From Bradyrhizobium viridifuturi (GTDB lineage Bacteria; Pseudomonadota; Alphaproteobacteria; Rhizobiales; Xanthobacteraceae), in contig NZ_LGTB01000014.1 in assembly GCF_001238275.1 (NCBI RefSeq), forward strand, positions 117,874-181,873: 64,000 nucleotides of DNA, written 5' to 3'. A model generated the notes under the pieces. The model was given only the letters and a program-made list of their open reading frames with translations. It searched no databases and was not told where the DNA came from. Of this stretch, positions 19,757 to 29,159 are shown in pieces. Position numbers and translations under genes: made by a program. Positions within the stretch are counted from its first letter, which is position 1. Each line of letters starts with the position of its first letter.

Positions 19757-20344
19757 CTAGCCGGTCGCCCGGGGCAGGGAGCCCTTTGCCGTGATCTCGG
19801 CCGAGAGCTCCTCGATGGTCTTGCGCTGTTCCATGGCGGTTCGCCGGATCAGCGCGAAGGCGGCCGGCTCGGCCAGGGCATGCGTGTGCATGACCTGAAG
19901 CACCGCGGCGAGCACGACGCGCCGCGATCGAAGGCGCTGGTCGAGCTTGACGATCTGCTGCTTCAGCTCGTTGGTGCGCTCGCTTCGTTCGAACGCCAGC
20001 ACCAGTGCGGCATAGATACCGGCCGAGCGCAGCGGCTTGACCAGGAACGAGGCCGGATCGAGGTCGAGCACCAGCTTCAGGCGGCTCGGCGTCTCGGTGC
20101 CGAGCAGGGCGATCACCGGGCTTCGTCCGAGCGCGGCGCGCTGCGCCGGTGAGGTGAGCGGCAGGAACTCGTCGTCGATCAGCGCCACATCTGGCCGGCA
20201 GTCGATCGTGGCGCCGGGCTCCCAGCTCACGATGTCGATCCCGAGGCGCTCGAACTGGCGCCTGACGATGGTGGCGTCGCGCTCGTCCCTGATGGCAACG
20301 AGTGCCTTGCGCCCGCGCAGCGAAAATGACGACGGCTTGCTCAT
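19757..20344 (-). CDS. AmiR-like ANTAR regulator, second copy with divergent RNA-binding motif
   Basis: A 195-residue protein with an N-terminal receiver-like domain (ALVAIRDERDATIVRRQFERLG, with VALIDDEFLP at the end of a strand and FLVKPLRSAGIY), a coiled linker (LKQQIVKLDQRLRSRRVV) and an ANTAR-like end (FALIRRTAMEQRKTIEELS). Where ANTAR domains normally have VERAKGILM this copy reads VLAAVLQVMHTH, so the conserved Ala-Lys pair is lost. It may bind a different RNA or work only through the receiver. The ATG overlaps the AmiC-like stop by four bases. The pair is divergent from the second amidase operon. Confidence 0.82.
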   Translation of the reverse strand: MSKPSSFSLRGRKALVAIRDERDATIVRRQFERLGIDIVSWEPGATIDCRPDVALIDDEFLPLTSPAQRAALGRSPVIALLGTETPSRLKLVLDLDPASFLVKPLRSAGIYAALVLAFERSERTNELKQQIVKLDQRLRSRRVVLAAVLQVMHTHALAEPAAFALIRRTAMEQRKTIEELSAEITAKGSLPRATG

Positions 20345-21504
20345 TTCACCACCCGCAAATGCGGCGCATTCGGCAACGTTCCATCCCTGGCGGGGCTGGC
20401 GGCGATGTCGAGCTGCGTCAGATAGGGATCCGGCTTAACTGGAGCTTCAGCTTCCCAGAAGATGTCGAACTGTCCTGCGGCGTTGGAGACGGCCAGCCGC
20501 GGCGTCAGGACGCAGTGGTTGTTGCTGCCGTCGATCCAGACCGGACCTTGCGGCGAATTGTAGCGATGGCCGGCCGCGGCACGCCGTACCTCGCCGATAT
20601 CGGAGGTGCCGGCCCGTTGTAGCGCGCGGGCCAGCAGATAGACCGCGACATAGGCGGATTGCCCGTCCACCGACGGGCTGGAGTGCTCGCCGTGACGCGC
20701 CTTCCAGCGTGCGACGAAGGCCTGGTTTTCGGGCAGGCGAATGCTTTCGAAATAGGCCGACGAGGTGATGCACCCGGCCGATGCGGGGCCGGCGATCTTC
20801 AGCTCGGGCTCGCACAGGCTGCAGCTCAGCATCGGGATGTCGAGACCCGCAGCGGTGGTCGCCGCATGGAAGGCGCGAATGAAGTCATAGCTCGAGCTGC
20901 CGACCAGCGTGTTGAAGACGACCGGCGGCCGGCGCCGCACGATCTCGTCGACGATGTGCGTGACCGCACTTTCGCCGAGCTCGAGCAGGCGTTCGGCGAG
21001 GATCTTTCCCCGCGCTGCCGTCACCAGCTCGCGGGTGACGCGGTTGGTTTCCCAGGTCCAGACATAGTTGGAGCCGACGCAGAAGATCTCGCGCGACAGA
21101 TTGTCGAGCACGTAGCGCACCAGCGGCAGCACGTTGTGGTTGGGCGAGGCGCCGACATAGATGACGTTGTCGGAGCACTCGAACCCCTCGTAACGCGCCG
21201 GATACCAGAGCAGGCGGTCGGTGCGCTCGACGATCGGCAGCACCTGCTTGCGCGACGCCGAGGTGTAGCAGCCGATGATGTGCTCGACCCCGACATTGCG
21301 AATGAGGTCGTCGCAGACCGTATGGTACTCGGAAATGATTCCGCGGGGATCGCGGACATGCGCTGATATCGCGAAGTCGAACTCGTCCTGCTCGTTGATC
21401 TCGTCGACCGCCATCATGGCGCTCTTCAGGATCTCGCGTCCCATGGCCTGATAGGGCCCATGCTGCGAGCAGATAATGCCAACGGGAATGGACGGCTTGG
21501 TCAT
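20341..21504 (-). CDS. AmiC-like amide-sensing protein, second copy
   Basis: A 387-residue binding-fold protein lacking a signal peptide; it starts IPVGIICSQHGPYQAMGREI, so it is probably cytoplasmic. It shares IIGCYTSASRKQVLPIVER, LLWYPARYEGFE and VIYVGASPNHN with AmiC and amide-binding proteins. Overlap with the AmiR-like gene and divergence from an amidase/transporter operon indicate a sensor-antiterminator unit for that operon. Its ligand may differ from that of the first AmiC because the surrounding hydrolases differ. Confidence 0.84.
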   Translation of the reverse strand: MTKPSIPVGIICSQHGPYQAMGREILKSAMMAVDEINEQDEFDFAISAHVRDPRGIISEYHTVCDDLIRNVGVEHIIGCYTSASRKQVLPIVERTDRLLWYPARYEGFECSDNVIYVGASPNHNVLPLVRYVLDNLSREIFCVGSNYVWTWETNRVTRELVTAARGKILAERLLELGESAVTHIVDEIVRRRPPVVFNTLVGSSSYDFIRAFHAATTAAGLDIPMLSCSLCEPELKIAGPASAGCITSSAYFESIRLPENQAFVARWKARHGEHSSPSVDGQSAYVAVYLLARALQRAGTSDIGEVRRAAAGHRYNSPQGPVWIDGSNNHCVLTPRLAVSNAAGQFDIFWEAEAPVKPDPYLTQLDIAASPARDGTLPNAPHLRVVK

Positions 21505-21935
21505 TGAGGACTTTCAGTGCGACGCGCGAAGGAAATCATCTTCGCAGAGGTCGGTGCAAGAGGTCATGCTGATTTGCTGCGCATGCACCTTGCGAAATTT
21601 GTGCAGCCAGCCTCGTTGACAACGCGCTGCACACCTCCTTAGAATTTTCTCCTACAGGGCTTCCTGTCGAACCTTGCGCGCGTCGATCTGGCCGATGACG
21701 TCCCGATCGCCGCGCAGAGTGCTCCGTTCGATCAGGTCCCTTGCGATAGATCATAGCCGCGGCATTTGGGCCATTCGTCACCTTCGTTTTGGAGGGGCGG
21801 GTGGCTTTTTGCTTTTGCCGCCGAACAAATTGGCGACACGCCCGTGTCGTCAAGCCGGAGGCGCATGCGCGGCGATGGGCAGTGCCTGCGCGTGCATCGT
21901 GCCAAATGCGGTGCCAAGTGCGGGGAAGGGAAACG
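21505..21935. other. Divergent regulatory region between the second AmiC gene and the amidase operon
   Basis: A 431-base region without a convincing gene. It must hold promoters for both directions and any leader acted on by the second AmiR-like protein. On the plus strand a weak terminator-like structure is present at 21777-21817 (listed separately). Tandem hairpins like those after the first amiR were not clearly found. A GGGAAGGGAAA ribosome site precedes the amidase ATG at 21936. Confidence 0.4.
21777..21817 (+). terminator. Weak candidate attenuator upstream of the amidase gene
   Basis: GTCACC (21777-21782) can pair with GGTGGC (21800-21805, one G-U pair) over a 17-base loop, followed directly by TTTTTGCTTTT. 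It lies about 120 bases before the amidase start, where an AmiR-type regulator would need a terminator. The stem is short, so the call is tentative. Confidence 0.3.
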
Positions 21936-23335
21936 ATGCCGACGTCGGAACTTCACTATCTCGGGCTGATCGAGATCGGACAACAAATCCAGTCCAGGAA
22001 GCTCTCGCCGGTCGAGGTGACCAAGGCGATGCTCGGGCGGATCGAGCAACTCGACGGCAAGCTCAAGAGCTACGCCTATGTGATGGGCGAGGCGGCGCTT
22101 GCCGAAGCCGCAGCAGCGGAGAAGGACATCGCATCCGGCAAGATCAAGGGGCCGCTGCACGGCGTGCCGATCGCGGTCAAGGATCTGTGCTGGGCCAAGG
22201 CGCGCCCGCCGCGCACGGCATGACCATCCATCGCGACTTTCGTCCCAGCGAGGACGCCACGGTCGTGGCGCGGCTGAAGGAGGCCGGCGCGATCATTCTC
22301 GGCAAGCTGCAGCAGACCGAGGGCGCCTATGCCGACCATCATCCGAAGATCGATCCGCCGAAGAACCCGTGGAACGCCGATCTGTGGTCCGGCGCGTCCT
22401 CGAGCGGTTCCGGCGTCGCCACCGCCGCTGGGCTTTGCTTCGGTTCGCTTGGAACCGATACCGGCGGGTCGATCCGCTTTCCCTCGGCCGCCAACGGCAT
22501 CACCGGATTGAAGCCGACCTGGGGGCGCGTCAGCCGTTACGGCGCGTTCGAACTCGCGGCGACGCTCGATCACATCGGCCCGATGGCCCGCAGTGCTGCT
22601 GATTGCGGCGCGATCCTCGCTGTGATTGCTGGCCAGGATCCGAAGGACACCACGTCCGTGCCGTTGCCGGTGCCGGATTATCTCGCGGGTCTCACCGGAG
22701 ATCTGCGCGGCGTGTCGATCGGCGTTGATCGGCGCTGGACCAGCGAGGGCACCGACGAGGCGGCCGGCAAGGTGCTCAGCGAAGGTCTGCGGGTGGCCGC
22801 CGACCTCGGTGCCAAGATCAAGGACATCACGTTCCCCGATCCGAAGGCCGTGATCGAGGATTGGTTCCCGCTGTGCGGCATCGAAGTGGCCGTTGCGCAT
22901 GAAGAGACCTATCCCGCACGCAAGGACGAATACGGCCCGGCGCTTGCCGGCTTGCTCGATCTCGGCCAGGCGCAATCGGGCCTGGACTATCAGAAGATCG
23001 TGCTGCGGCGCGAAGCGTTCCGCGGCGCGGTGCGGCTGCTGTTCGAGACCGTCGATCTCATCGCGGTTCCGGCACAGGCATTCGCTGCGCCGACATTGGC
23101 CAAGATGGCGGCGCTCGGTGAAGACCCGTCGCTGATCACTGGGCTGCTGCGCTTCACCTGTCCGTTCGACATGACCGGCAGCCCGACCGTGACGCTTCCG
23201 GGCGGCTTCGCCCCGAACGGCGGCCCGGTCGCCTTCCAGTTCGTCGGCCGTCATTTCGACGAGGCGAGCCTCGTGCGGGCGGGCGATGCCTTCCAGCGCG
23301 TCACCGACTGGCACAAGCGCCATCCCGCGATCTGA
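21936..23335 (+). CDS. Amidase-signature family amidase (one-base frame break near 22200)
   Basis: An amidase-signature enzyme of about 466 residues once a break is bridged. The first frame gives LKSYAYVMGEAALAEAAAAE and LHGVPIAVKDLCWAK (catalytic lysine), then stops at 22223. The other frame continues GAPAAHGMTIH and runs to 23335 with the serine-rich WSGASSSGSGVATAAG and the nucleophile region GTDTGGSIRFPSA, completing the Ser-cisSer-Lys triad. One extra G at 22199-22200 heals it. It is a close paralogue of the intact amidase at 30003, which has the same order of motifs. It probably hydrolyses amides delivered by the downstream transporter. Confidence 0.83.
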
Positions 23336-23353
23336 GCCCAAGGAGCTGTCAGC

Positions 23354-24349
23354 ATGACCGAAGACTGGTTGAAGAGTTCCATCATGGCCAGGCGGGCCGT
23401 TGCCAAGGGCGCGACCGGCACGACCCATAGTTTGACGATCGAGCAACAGGGCGGCTTCCATTACGTCTATGGACCCTATGCCAAGCCGACGCTGTCGATC
23501 GATCCCGGCGGCGTGGTCGTTGTCGAGACCGAAGACGCCTTCGGCGGAGTGCTGACCAGCGAAAGCGACAGCCCGACGGCCAAGCTGAACTTCCCGTACC
23601 TCAATCCGCAATGCGGGCCGATCGCGGTAAAGGGCGCCAAAAAGGGCGATTGTCTCGCGGTCTATATCCGCGACGTTGAGACCCGCGGCGCGCAGCCGGC
23701 CGGCACCACCTGCATCATTCCGGAGTTCGGCGGCCTGGTCGGGACCGCATCGACCGCACTGCTCAATCCGCCGCTGCCCGAGCGGGTCAAGAAGCTGCAT
23801 GTCGACCGCAACGGCGTGCGCTGGAACGACAAGATCACGCTGCCCTACGAGCCGTTCATCGGCACGATCGGCGTGTCGCCCGAGATCGAGGCGATCTCCT
23901 CGCTGCAGCCCGACTATCACGGCGGCAACATGGACCTGCCCGACGTCGCGCCCGGCGCGATCATCTATCTGCCGGTGCATGCTGAAGGCGGGCTGCTCTA
24001 TGTCGGTGACTGCCACGCGACCCAAGGCGATGGCGAGCTTTCGGGCGTTGCGCTCGAGCAGCGCGCGACCGTGACGCTGCAGATCGACCTGATCAAGAAC
24101 TGGAGCTTTGCCTGGCCGCGGCTCGAGACGGCTGACTTCATCATGACGATCGGCAGCGCGCGCCCGCTCGAGGACGCGGCGCGGATCGCCTATCGCGAGC
24201 TGGTGCGGTGGATGAGCGCCGATTACGGCTTCGACGAGATCGACGCCTACATGCTGCTCAGCCAGGTCGGCCGGATGCGGCTCGGCAACATGGTCGATCC
24301 CAAATACACGATGGGGGCGTCGATCCTGAAGAATTACCTCAAGGCGTGA
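23354..24349 (+). CDS. fmdA: Acetamidase/formamidase (FmdA/AmdA family)
   Basis: A 331-residue enzyme of the metal-dependent acetamidase/formamidase family, unrelated to AmiE or amidase-signature enzymes. Family segments are SIDPGGVVVVETEDAFGG, LNPQCGPIAVKGAKKGD, GTIGVSPE, a glycine/histidine/aspartate stretch around YHGGNMDLPDV, and LLYVGDCHATQGDGEL. The product should release ammonia from formamide or acetamide in the cytoplasm. It sits 18 bases after the amidase gene with an AAGGAGC ribosome site. Several family members act on short amides, so the exact substrate is uncertain. Confidence 0.88.
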   Translation: MTEDWLKSSIMARRAVAKGATGTTHSLTIEQQGGFHYVYGPYAKPTLSIDPGGVVVVETEDAFGGVLTSESDSPTAKLNFPYLNPQCGPIAVKGAKKGDCLAVYIRDVETRGAQPAGTTCIIPEFGGLVGTASTALLNPPLPERVKKLHVDRNGVRWNDKITLPYEPFIGTIGVSPEIEAISSLQPDYHGGNMDLPDVAPGAIIYLPVHAEGGLLYVGDCHATQGDGELSGVALEQRATVTLQIDLIKNWSFAWPRLETADFIMTIGSARPLEDAARIAYRELVRWMSADYGFDEIDAYMLLSQVGRMRLGNMVDPKYTMGASILKNYLKA

Positions 24350-24385
24350 ACTTCCAACAATCATTCAACGACAAGGAACATCGCG

Positions 24386-25624
24386 ATGAATTCGGGGCGA
24401 ATAGTTGGAATGGCTTTGCTTGGCGCAATGCTTGGAATCGCGGCAACAGGTAGCACGCAGGCGGCGGAACCGCCGCTGAAGGTCGGCTTGCTGGAGGACG
24501 TCTCCGGCGATCTCGCGTTCATGGGCATGCCGAAGCTGCACGGATCGCAGCTGGCGGTCGAGGAGATCAACAAGAGCGGCGGCATTCTCGGCCGCCAGAT
24601 CGAACTGATCCACCTCGATCCCCAAGGTGACAACGCCCGCTATCAGGAATTCGGCCGCCGCCTACTCAATCGCGACAAGGTCGACGTGCTGATCGGCGGC
24701 ATCACCTCGGCTTCGCGCGAGGCATTGCGTCCGATCGTCGATCGCACCACCACGCCGTACTTCTATACGAACCAGTATGAAGGCGGTGTCTGCGACGCCA
24801 GCATGATCAGCATGGGCGCTGTGCCGGAGCAACAGTTCTCGACGCTGATCCCCTGGATGGTCCAGAAGTTCGGCAAGAAGGTCTACGTCATCGCCGCCGA
24901 CTACAATTTCGGCCAGATCTCCGCGGAGTGGAATCGGAAGATCATGAAGGACCTCGGCGGCGAGGTCGTCGGAGAGGAGTTCATCCCGCTCGGCGTCTCG
25001 CAGTTTGCGCAGACGATCCAGAACATCCAGAAGGCGAAGCCGGATTGGCTGCTGACCATCAATGTCGGCGCGGCGCAGGACTCGTTCTTCGAGCAGGCGG
25101 CCGCGGCCAATCTCAATCTGCCGATGGGCTCGTCGATCAAGATCATGCTCGGCTTCGAGCACAAGCGGTTCAAGCCGCCGGCGCTCAACAACATGCATGC
25201 GACCGCGAACTGGTTCGAGGAGATCGACACGCCTGAAGCCAACGACTTCAAAAAGCGCTGGCACGCCAAGTTCCCCGATGAGCTCTACATCAATGACATG
25301 GGCTACAACGCCTACAACGCGCTCTACATGTACAAGGCGCTGGTCGAGAAGGCGAAATCGACCAAGCTCGAGGACATGCGCAAGGTGATCGCGACCGGCG
25401 ATGCCTGCATTGACGCGCCCGAAGGCAAGGTCTGCATCGATCCGAAGAGCCAGCATACCTCGCACCGCATGCGCCTGATCTCGGTCGGGCCGAAGCATGA
25501 AGTGACCGTCGAGAAGGACTACGGGACGATCCAGCCGTACTGGCTCGGCGAGATCGGTTGCGATCTCACCAAGAAGAACGACAAGGATCAGTACACGCCG
25601 AGTCATCTTCCCAGCAAATCGTGA
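24386..25624 (+). CDS. Amide/urea-type ABC transporter substrate-binding protein, second system
   Basis: A 412-residue periplasmic protein with a Sec signal (MALLGAMLGIAATGSTQA, cleavage before AEPPLKVG). Mature motifs LLEDVSGDLAFMGMPKLHG, INKSGGILGRQIELIHLDPQ and GGITSASREALRPIVDR place it in the HAAT/UrtA-like family. It is clearly diverged from the first binding protein, including a Sec rather than a Tat-type signal, so a different ligand range is likely. Position after amidase and formamidase genes suggests uptake of their substrates. A stable hairpin separates it from the permease gene. Confidence 0.87.
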   Translation: MNSGRIVGMALLGAMLGIAATGSTQAAEPPLKVGLLEDVSGDLAFMGMPKLHGSQLAVEEINKSGGILGRQIELIHLDPQGDNARYQEFGRRLLNRDKVDVLIGGITSASREALRPIVDRTTTPYFYTNQYEGGVCDASMISMGAVPEQQFSTLIPWMVQKFGKKVYVIAADYNFGQISAEWNRKIMKDLGGEVVGEEFIPLGVSQFAQTIQNIQKAKPDWLLTINVGAAQDSFFEQAAAANLNLPMGSSIKIMLGFEHKRFKPPALNNMHATANWFEEIDTPEANDFKKRWHAKFPDELYINDMGYNAYNALYMYKALVEKAKSTKLEDMRKVIATGDACIDAPEGKVCIDPKSQHTSHRMRLISVGPKHEVTVEKDYGTIQPYWLGEIGCDLTKKNDKDQYTPSHLPSKS

Positions 25625-25678
25625 CGCGTGCGGGCACGAATCTTGCTCGTGTTATTGCGTCATGACTTCCAAGCGAAC

Positions 25679-25702
25679 CGGCGCCGCAATGCTGCGGCGC
25701 CG
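25679..25702 (+). other. Intercistronic hairpin after the second binding-protein gene
   Basis: A perfect 10-base stem CGGCGCCGCA/TGCGGCGCCG with the loop ATGC and no T tract. Hairpins at this point of binding-protein/permease operons often protect the upstream message and lower permease expression. It overlaps the upstream GTG of the permease frame, which favours the ATG at 25720 as the true start. Confidence 0.65.
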
Positions 25703-25719
25703 TGACCACGGAGAGCGGA

Positions 25720-26586
25720 ATGTCGGCTGAACTCTTCTCGGTATTCTATCAGTTCGCCGACGTCTTCGCGTTTCTGATCCTGTCCGCGGCGGGCCTTGCC
25801 ATCGTGTTCGGCATGATGGGCGTCATCAACATGGCGCATGGCGAGTTCATCATGTGCGGCGCCTATGTGACGGTCGGGCTGGTGAACCTCGGCGTCCCAC
25901 TCCCGATTGCCCAGATCCTCGCCGCGCTGACCGCAGGGATCATCGGCATGATTGTCGAGCTGCTGATCGTGAGGCGCTTCTACAAACGTCCACTGGACTC
26001 GCTGCTCGCGACCTGGGGCCTCAGCCTGATCGTGACGCAGTCGATGTTGCTGATTGTTGGCTCCGCCGTCCGCGGCATCGGCACCCCGGAGGGAAGCTTT
26101 GCGATCGGCGGCTATACTTTCTCGACCTACCGCCTTGTGCTGTTCTTCTGCGCGGTGGCGGTGCTGGCCGGGCTCTACATCATCTTCATGAAGACGCGCT
26201 TTGGTGTGATCGCGCGGGCAACGATGCAGAACGCCGCGATGGCGAAGGCGCTCGGTGCGCGCACCGGGCGCATCTACTCGATCAGCTTCGGGATCGGTAC
26301 CGCGCTCGCGGGGCTCTGCGGTGCGCTCTATGCGCCGACCATGACGCTGATCCCGACCATGGGCGCGACCTTCGTAGTCGAGAGCTTCGTGACCGTGGTG
26401 ATCGGCGGCGCCAACGTGCTGCTCGGGACTGCGCCGGCGGCGGTGTTCCTGGCGATGATCCGGATGGCGCTGAATGCGAGCTACGGGCAGATCATCGGGC
26501 AGATCGGCATGCTGTTTGCTGTCATCCTGATCATTCGAGTGCTGCCCGAAGGGCTATCCAGCGTGCTGGTGCGTCGTGGGCGCTAG
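25720..26586 (+). CDS. ABC transporter permease, LivH/UrtB type, second system
   Basis: A 288-residue membrane protein with about eight hydrophobic helices. It has GLAIVFGMMGVINMAHGEFIMCGAY with the conserved MAHGE motif, LLATWGLSLIVTQ, and VESFVTVVIGGANVLLGTAP, the loop that contacts the ATPase. ATG 25720 follows GGAGAGCGGA; a GTG at 25702 would begin inside the hairpin stem. Confidence 0.9.
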   Translation: MSAELFSVFYQFADVFAFLILSAAGLAIVFGMMGVINMAHGEFIMCGAYVTVGLVNLGVPLPIAQILAALTAGIIGMIVELLIVRRFYKRPLDSLLATWGLSLIVTQSMLLIVGSAVRGIGTPEGSFAIGGYTFSTYRLVLFFCAVAVLAGLYIIFMKTRFGVIARATMQNAAMAKALGARTGRIYSISFGIGTALAGLCGALYAPTMTLIPTMGATFVVESFVTVVIGGANVLLGTAPAAVFLAMIRMALNASYGQIIGQIGMLFAVILIIRVLPEGLSSVLVRRGR

Positions 26587-26599
26587 ACGGGAATTTCCG

Positions 26600-27673
26600 A
26601 TGCTCAAGCTGCTCGACGGTCCACAGACGCTCGGACGCGGCAGGATCTTCTGGTCCTGCTTTCTTGCCGTGCTGGCGGGCGCGCTGATCTATCCGCTGTT
26701 CGCCGATTCCTATGATGTCGGCAATTTCGCCTACTTCCTGATCTGGATCTTCATGGCGCTCGGGCTCTGCCTGATGTGGGGCTACGGCGGCATGCTATCG
26801 TTCGGCCAGACCTTCTTCTTCGGCATTGCCGGCTACGGCTATGGCGTGCTGGCCATCAACATGGGCGGTGGAACGGCGACGATCGCTGCGCTCGTGCTGT
26901 CGGTTGTCATCGCGATGATCGCGGCGGGAATCCTCGGCTATTTCATGATCTGGGGCGGCATCAGCGGAATCTTCTTCGGCATCGTCACTCTGTCGGCGAC
27001 GCTGGTGCTCGCTTTCTTCCTCGGGCAGACCGCCGGGCCCGAATGGCATATCGGTTCGGCGCGGCTGAACGGCTTCAACGGCATGAAGGGGATGGACCCG
27101 CTCACTGTCGGCAGCTTCGACATCGAAGGATCGGCGCTCTACTACGTCATGATCGCGCTGATCGTGATCGTCTACATCGCGCTGCGGATGCTGGTGAACT
27201 CGAGCGTCGGCAACGTGATCGTGGCGACGCGGGAAAACCCGCAGCGCGCCGAGATGCTTGGTTACGACGTCCGCAAGTATCAGCTCCTGACCTTCGTGAT
27301 CGGCAGCGGCCTCGCGGGGCTCAGCGGTGCGCTGTACACGTCCTGGGGCCAGTTCATCACGCCGTCCAGCATCGGACTGCCGGCCGCCGCCATGCCGATC
27401 GTGTGGGTCGCGTTCTCCGGGCGCAACGATCTGACCGCGACCTTGGTCGGCTCGTTCCTGCTGCTGTTCGGCTTCCAGACCATTACCGTCTACAGCCAGC
27501 AGGCGGCGCTGGTGCTGATGGGCGTGCTGCTGCTCGCCACCGTGATGCTGGCGCCGCAGGGCTTCGTGTTGGGCATCGGCAAGCTCGTTGTCGATTGGTG
27601 GAGCAGGCGACGGCGGCGCAACGAGAGCCCCGCGCTCGCCGATGCCGGCCGTCTGCAATCGGATGAGACCTGA
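26600..27673 (+). CDS. ABC transporter permease, LivM/UrtC type, second system
   Basis: A 357-residue permease, intact here, unlike its counterpart in the first system. Marks are ALGLCLMWGYGGMLSFGQTFFFGIAGYGY, where the SFGQ motif is typical of LivM/UrtC, the periplasmic LNGFNGMKGMDPL loop, and AMPIVWVAFSGRNDLTATLVGS near the end. A charged C-terminal tail (WWSRRRRRNE) follows the last helix. It starts 13 bases after the LivH-type stop. Confidence 0.9.
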   Translation: MLKLLDGPQTLGRGRIFWSCFLAVLAGALIYPLFADSYDVGNFAYFLIWIFMALGLCLMWGYGGMLSFGQTFFFGIAGYGYGVLAINMGGGTATIAALVLSVVIAMIAAGILGYFMIWGGISGIFFGIVTLSATLVLAFFLGQTAGPEWHIGSARLNGFNGMKGMDPLTVGSFDIEGSALYYVMIALIVIVYIALRMLVNSSVGNVIVATRENPQRAEMLGYDVRKYQLLTFVIGSGLAGLSGALYTSWGQFITPSSIGLPAAAMPIVWVAFSGRNDLTATLVGSFLLLFGFQTITVYSQQAALVLMGVLLLATVMLAPQGFVLGIGKLVVDWWSRRRRRNESPALADAGRLQSDET

Positions 27674-27676
27674 TCC

Positions 27677-28396
27677 ATGGCACTGGTCGATGTGAAAGGC
27701 GTGTCCAAGCGTTTTGGCGGTCTGACGGCGGTCTCCGACGTCGACCTGACGGTCAATGCCGGCGAGGTGCACTGCCTGATCGGGCCCAATGGTGCCGGGA
27801 AGAGCACGCTGTTCAAGCTGATCGTCGGCCTCTATCCGCCGACCGCGGGCAGCATCTTCTTCGACTCGGTCGATATCACCACTGAGCGTCCCTACGCACG
27901 GGTGCAACGGGGCATGAGCATCAAGATGCAGGCGCCGAGCGTGTTCAAGGAGCTGCCGGTGCGGCAGAACATCCAGATCGCTCTCCAGGAGCGGCTTGCG
28001 GGTGCCGAACGCAACGCCGAAGAGGACCGGCTGCTGTCGCTGCTCAATCTGGCTGACGACTGCGGCAAGCTGGCCGGCGCGTTGTCGCATGGCCAGCAGC
28101 AATGGCTCGAGATCGGAATGGCGCTGGCATTGCGGCCGCAGCTCCTGCTACTGGACGAGCCGACCGCCGGCATGTCGCCGGAGGAGACTTACAAGACCGG
28201 CGAGCTGATCAAGTCGTTCAATGCCGAGGGCATGACGGTCCTCGTCGTCGAGCACGACATGGCGTTCGTGCGGCAGGTCGCCCAGCGCGTCACCGTTCTG
28301 CATCTCGGCAAGATCTTCGCGCGCGGCAGCCTCGAGGCTATCCTGGAAGACGAGCAGGTTGCCGAAATCTATCTGGGTAAGACCCATGCCCACTGA
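27677..28396 (+). CDS. ABC transporter ATPase, LivG/UrtD type, second system
   Basis: A 239-residue ATPase with Walker A GPNGAGKST, signature ALSHGQQQWLEIGMALAL, Walker B LLLLDEPTAGMS and the switch segment VVEHDMAFV. The SHGQQQWLEIGM form is shared with the first system, indicating UrtD-like transporters in both. It starts three bases after the permease stop; its end overlaps the next gene by 11 bases. Confidence 0.92.
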   Translation: MALVDVKGVSKRFGGLTAVSDVDLTVNAGEVHCLIGPNGAGKSTLFKLIVGLYPPTAGSIFFDSVDITTERPYARVQRGMSIKMQAPSVFKELPVRQNIQIALQERLAGAERNAEEDRLLSLLNLADDCGKLAGALSHGQQQWLEIGMALALRPQLLLLDEPTAGMSPEETYKTGELIKSFNAEGMTVLVVEHDMAFVRQVAQRVTVLHLGKIFARGSLEAILEDEQVAEIYLGKTHAH

Positions 28397-29096
28397 TCGC
28401 ATTCTGGACGTCTCGGGACTCTGGGCCGGCTACGGCGCGACGCCGATCCTGCAGGGCGTCAGCATGCAGGTTTCGCGCGGCGAGATCGTCGGGGTGATCG
28501 GCCGCAACGGCGTCGGCAAGTCGACGCTGATGCGCTGCCTGATCGGCCTGCTGCAGAGCTGGCGGGGCACCATCACCTTCATGGATCAGGACGTGACGCA
28601 GCTCGAGGCCGACGCGCGGGCGCGCGCCGGCTTCGGCTACATCCCGCAGGGCCGCGACGTGTTTCCGCAGATGACCGTCGAGGAGAATCTGCAGGTCGGC
28701 GAGTTGATCGGCGGGCCGGATGGAAAGAAGCTCCCCGAACTGGTCTATGCGTATTTTCCGCGCCTGAAGGAGCGCCGGCGGCAGATCGCAGGCACCATGT
28801 CGGGCGGCGAGCAGCAGCAGCTTGCGATCGGCCGCGCGCTGATCGGCAATCCGTTGCTGATGATCCTCGACGAGCCGTCCGAAGGCATCCAGCCCTCGAT
28901 CGTGCAGCATATCTGCGAGGCGCTGAAGTCGTTCCGGGAGGAACTGGGGACGACGATCATCATCGTCGAGCAGAATCTCGACACCATCCTTGCTGTCGCG
29001 CAGCGCTGCTACATCATGGAGAAGGGCAAGATCACGCGATCGCTGGCTGGCGACGATGTCAACGAAGACAATGTGCGCGCGCAGCTCCTGCTTTGA
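28386..29096 (+). CDS. ABC transporter ATPase, LivF/UrtE type, second system
   Basis: A 236-residue ATPase with Walker A GRNGVGKST, the UrtE-like YIPQGRDVFPQMTVEENLQ, signature MSGGEQQQLAIGRAL, Walker B LMILDEPSEGIQPS and IIVEQNLDTI. It overlaps the preceding ATPase gene, so the two are translationally coupled. An intact form of the gene type that is broken at 12290 in the first system, useful as a reference for the expected ending. Confidence 0.92.
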   Translation: MPTDRILDVSGLWAGYGATPILQGVSMQVSRGEIVGVIGRNGVGKSTLMRCLIGLLQSWRGTITFMDQDVTQLEADARARAGFGYIPQGRDVFPQMTVEENLQVGELIGGPDGKKLPELVYAYFPRLKERRRQIAGTMSGGEQQQLAIGRALIGNPLLMILDEPSEGIQPSIVQHICEALKSFREELGTTIIIVEQNLDTILAVAQRCYIMEKGKITRSLAGDDVNEDNVRAQLLL

Positions 29097-29159
29097 TCCG
29101 CCGCGCAATCTGGTTCGGAAGTGCGTGTTCCATAATCGATAATAACGGAGGGAATGGAT

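Noticed and set aside
22076..24364. 762-codon open frame on the minus strand
   Set aside because: It lies antisense to the amidase and formamidase genes, whose motifs are clear; the translation is Arg/Asp/His-rich shadow sequence typical of high-GC DNA.
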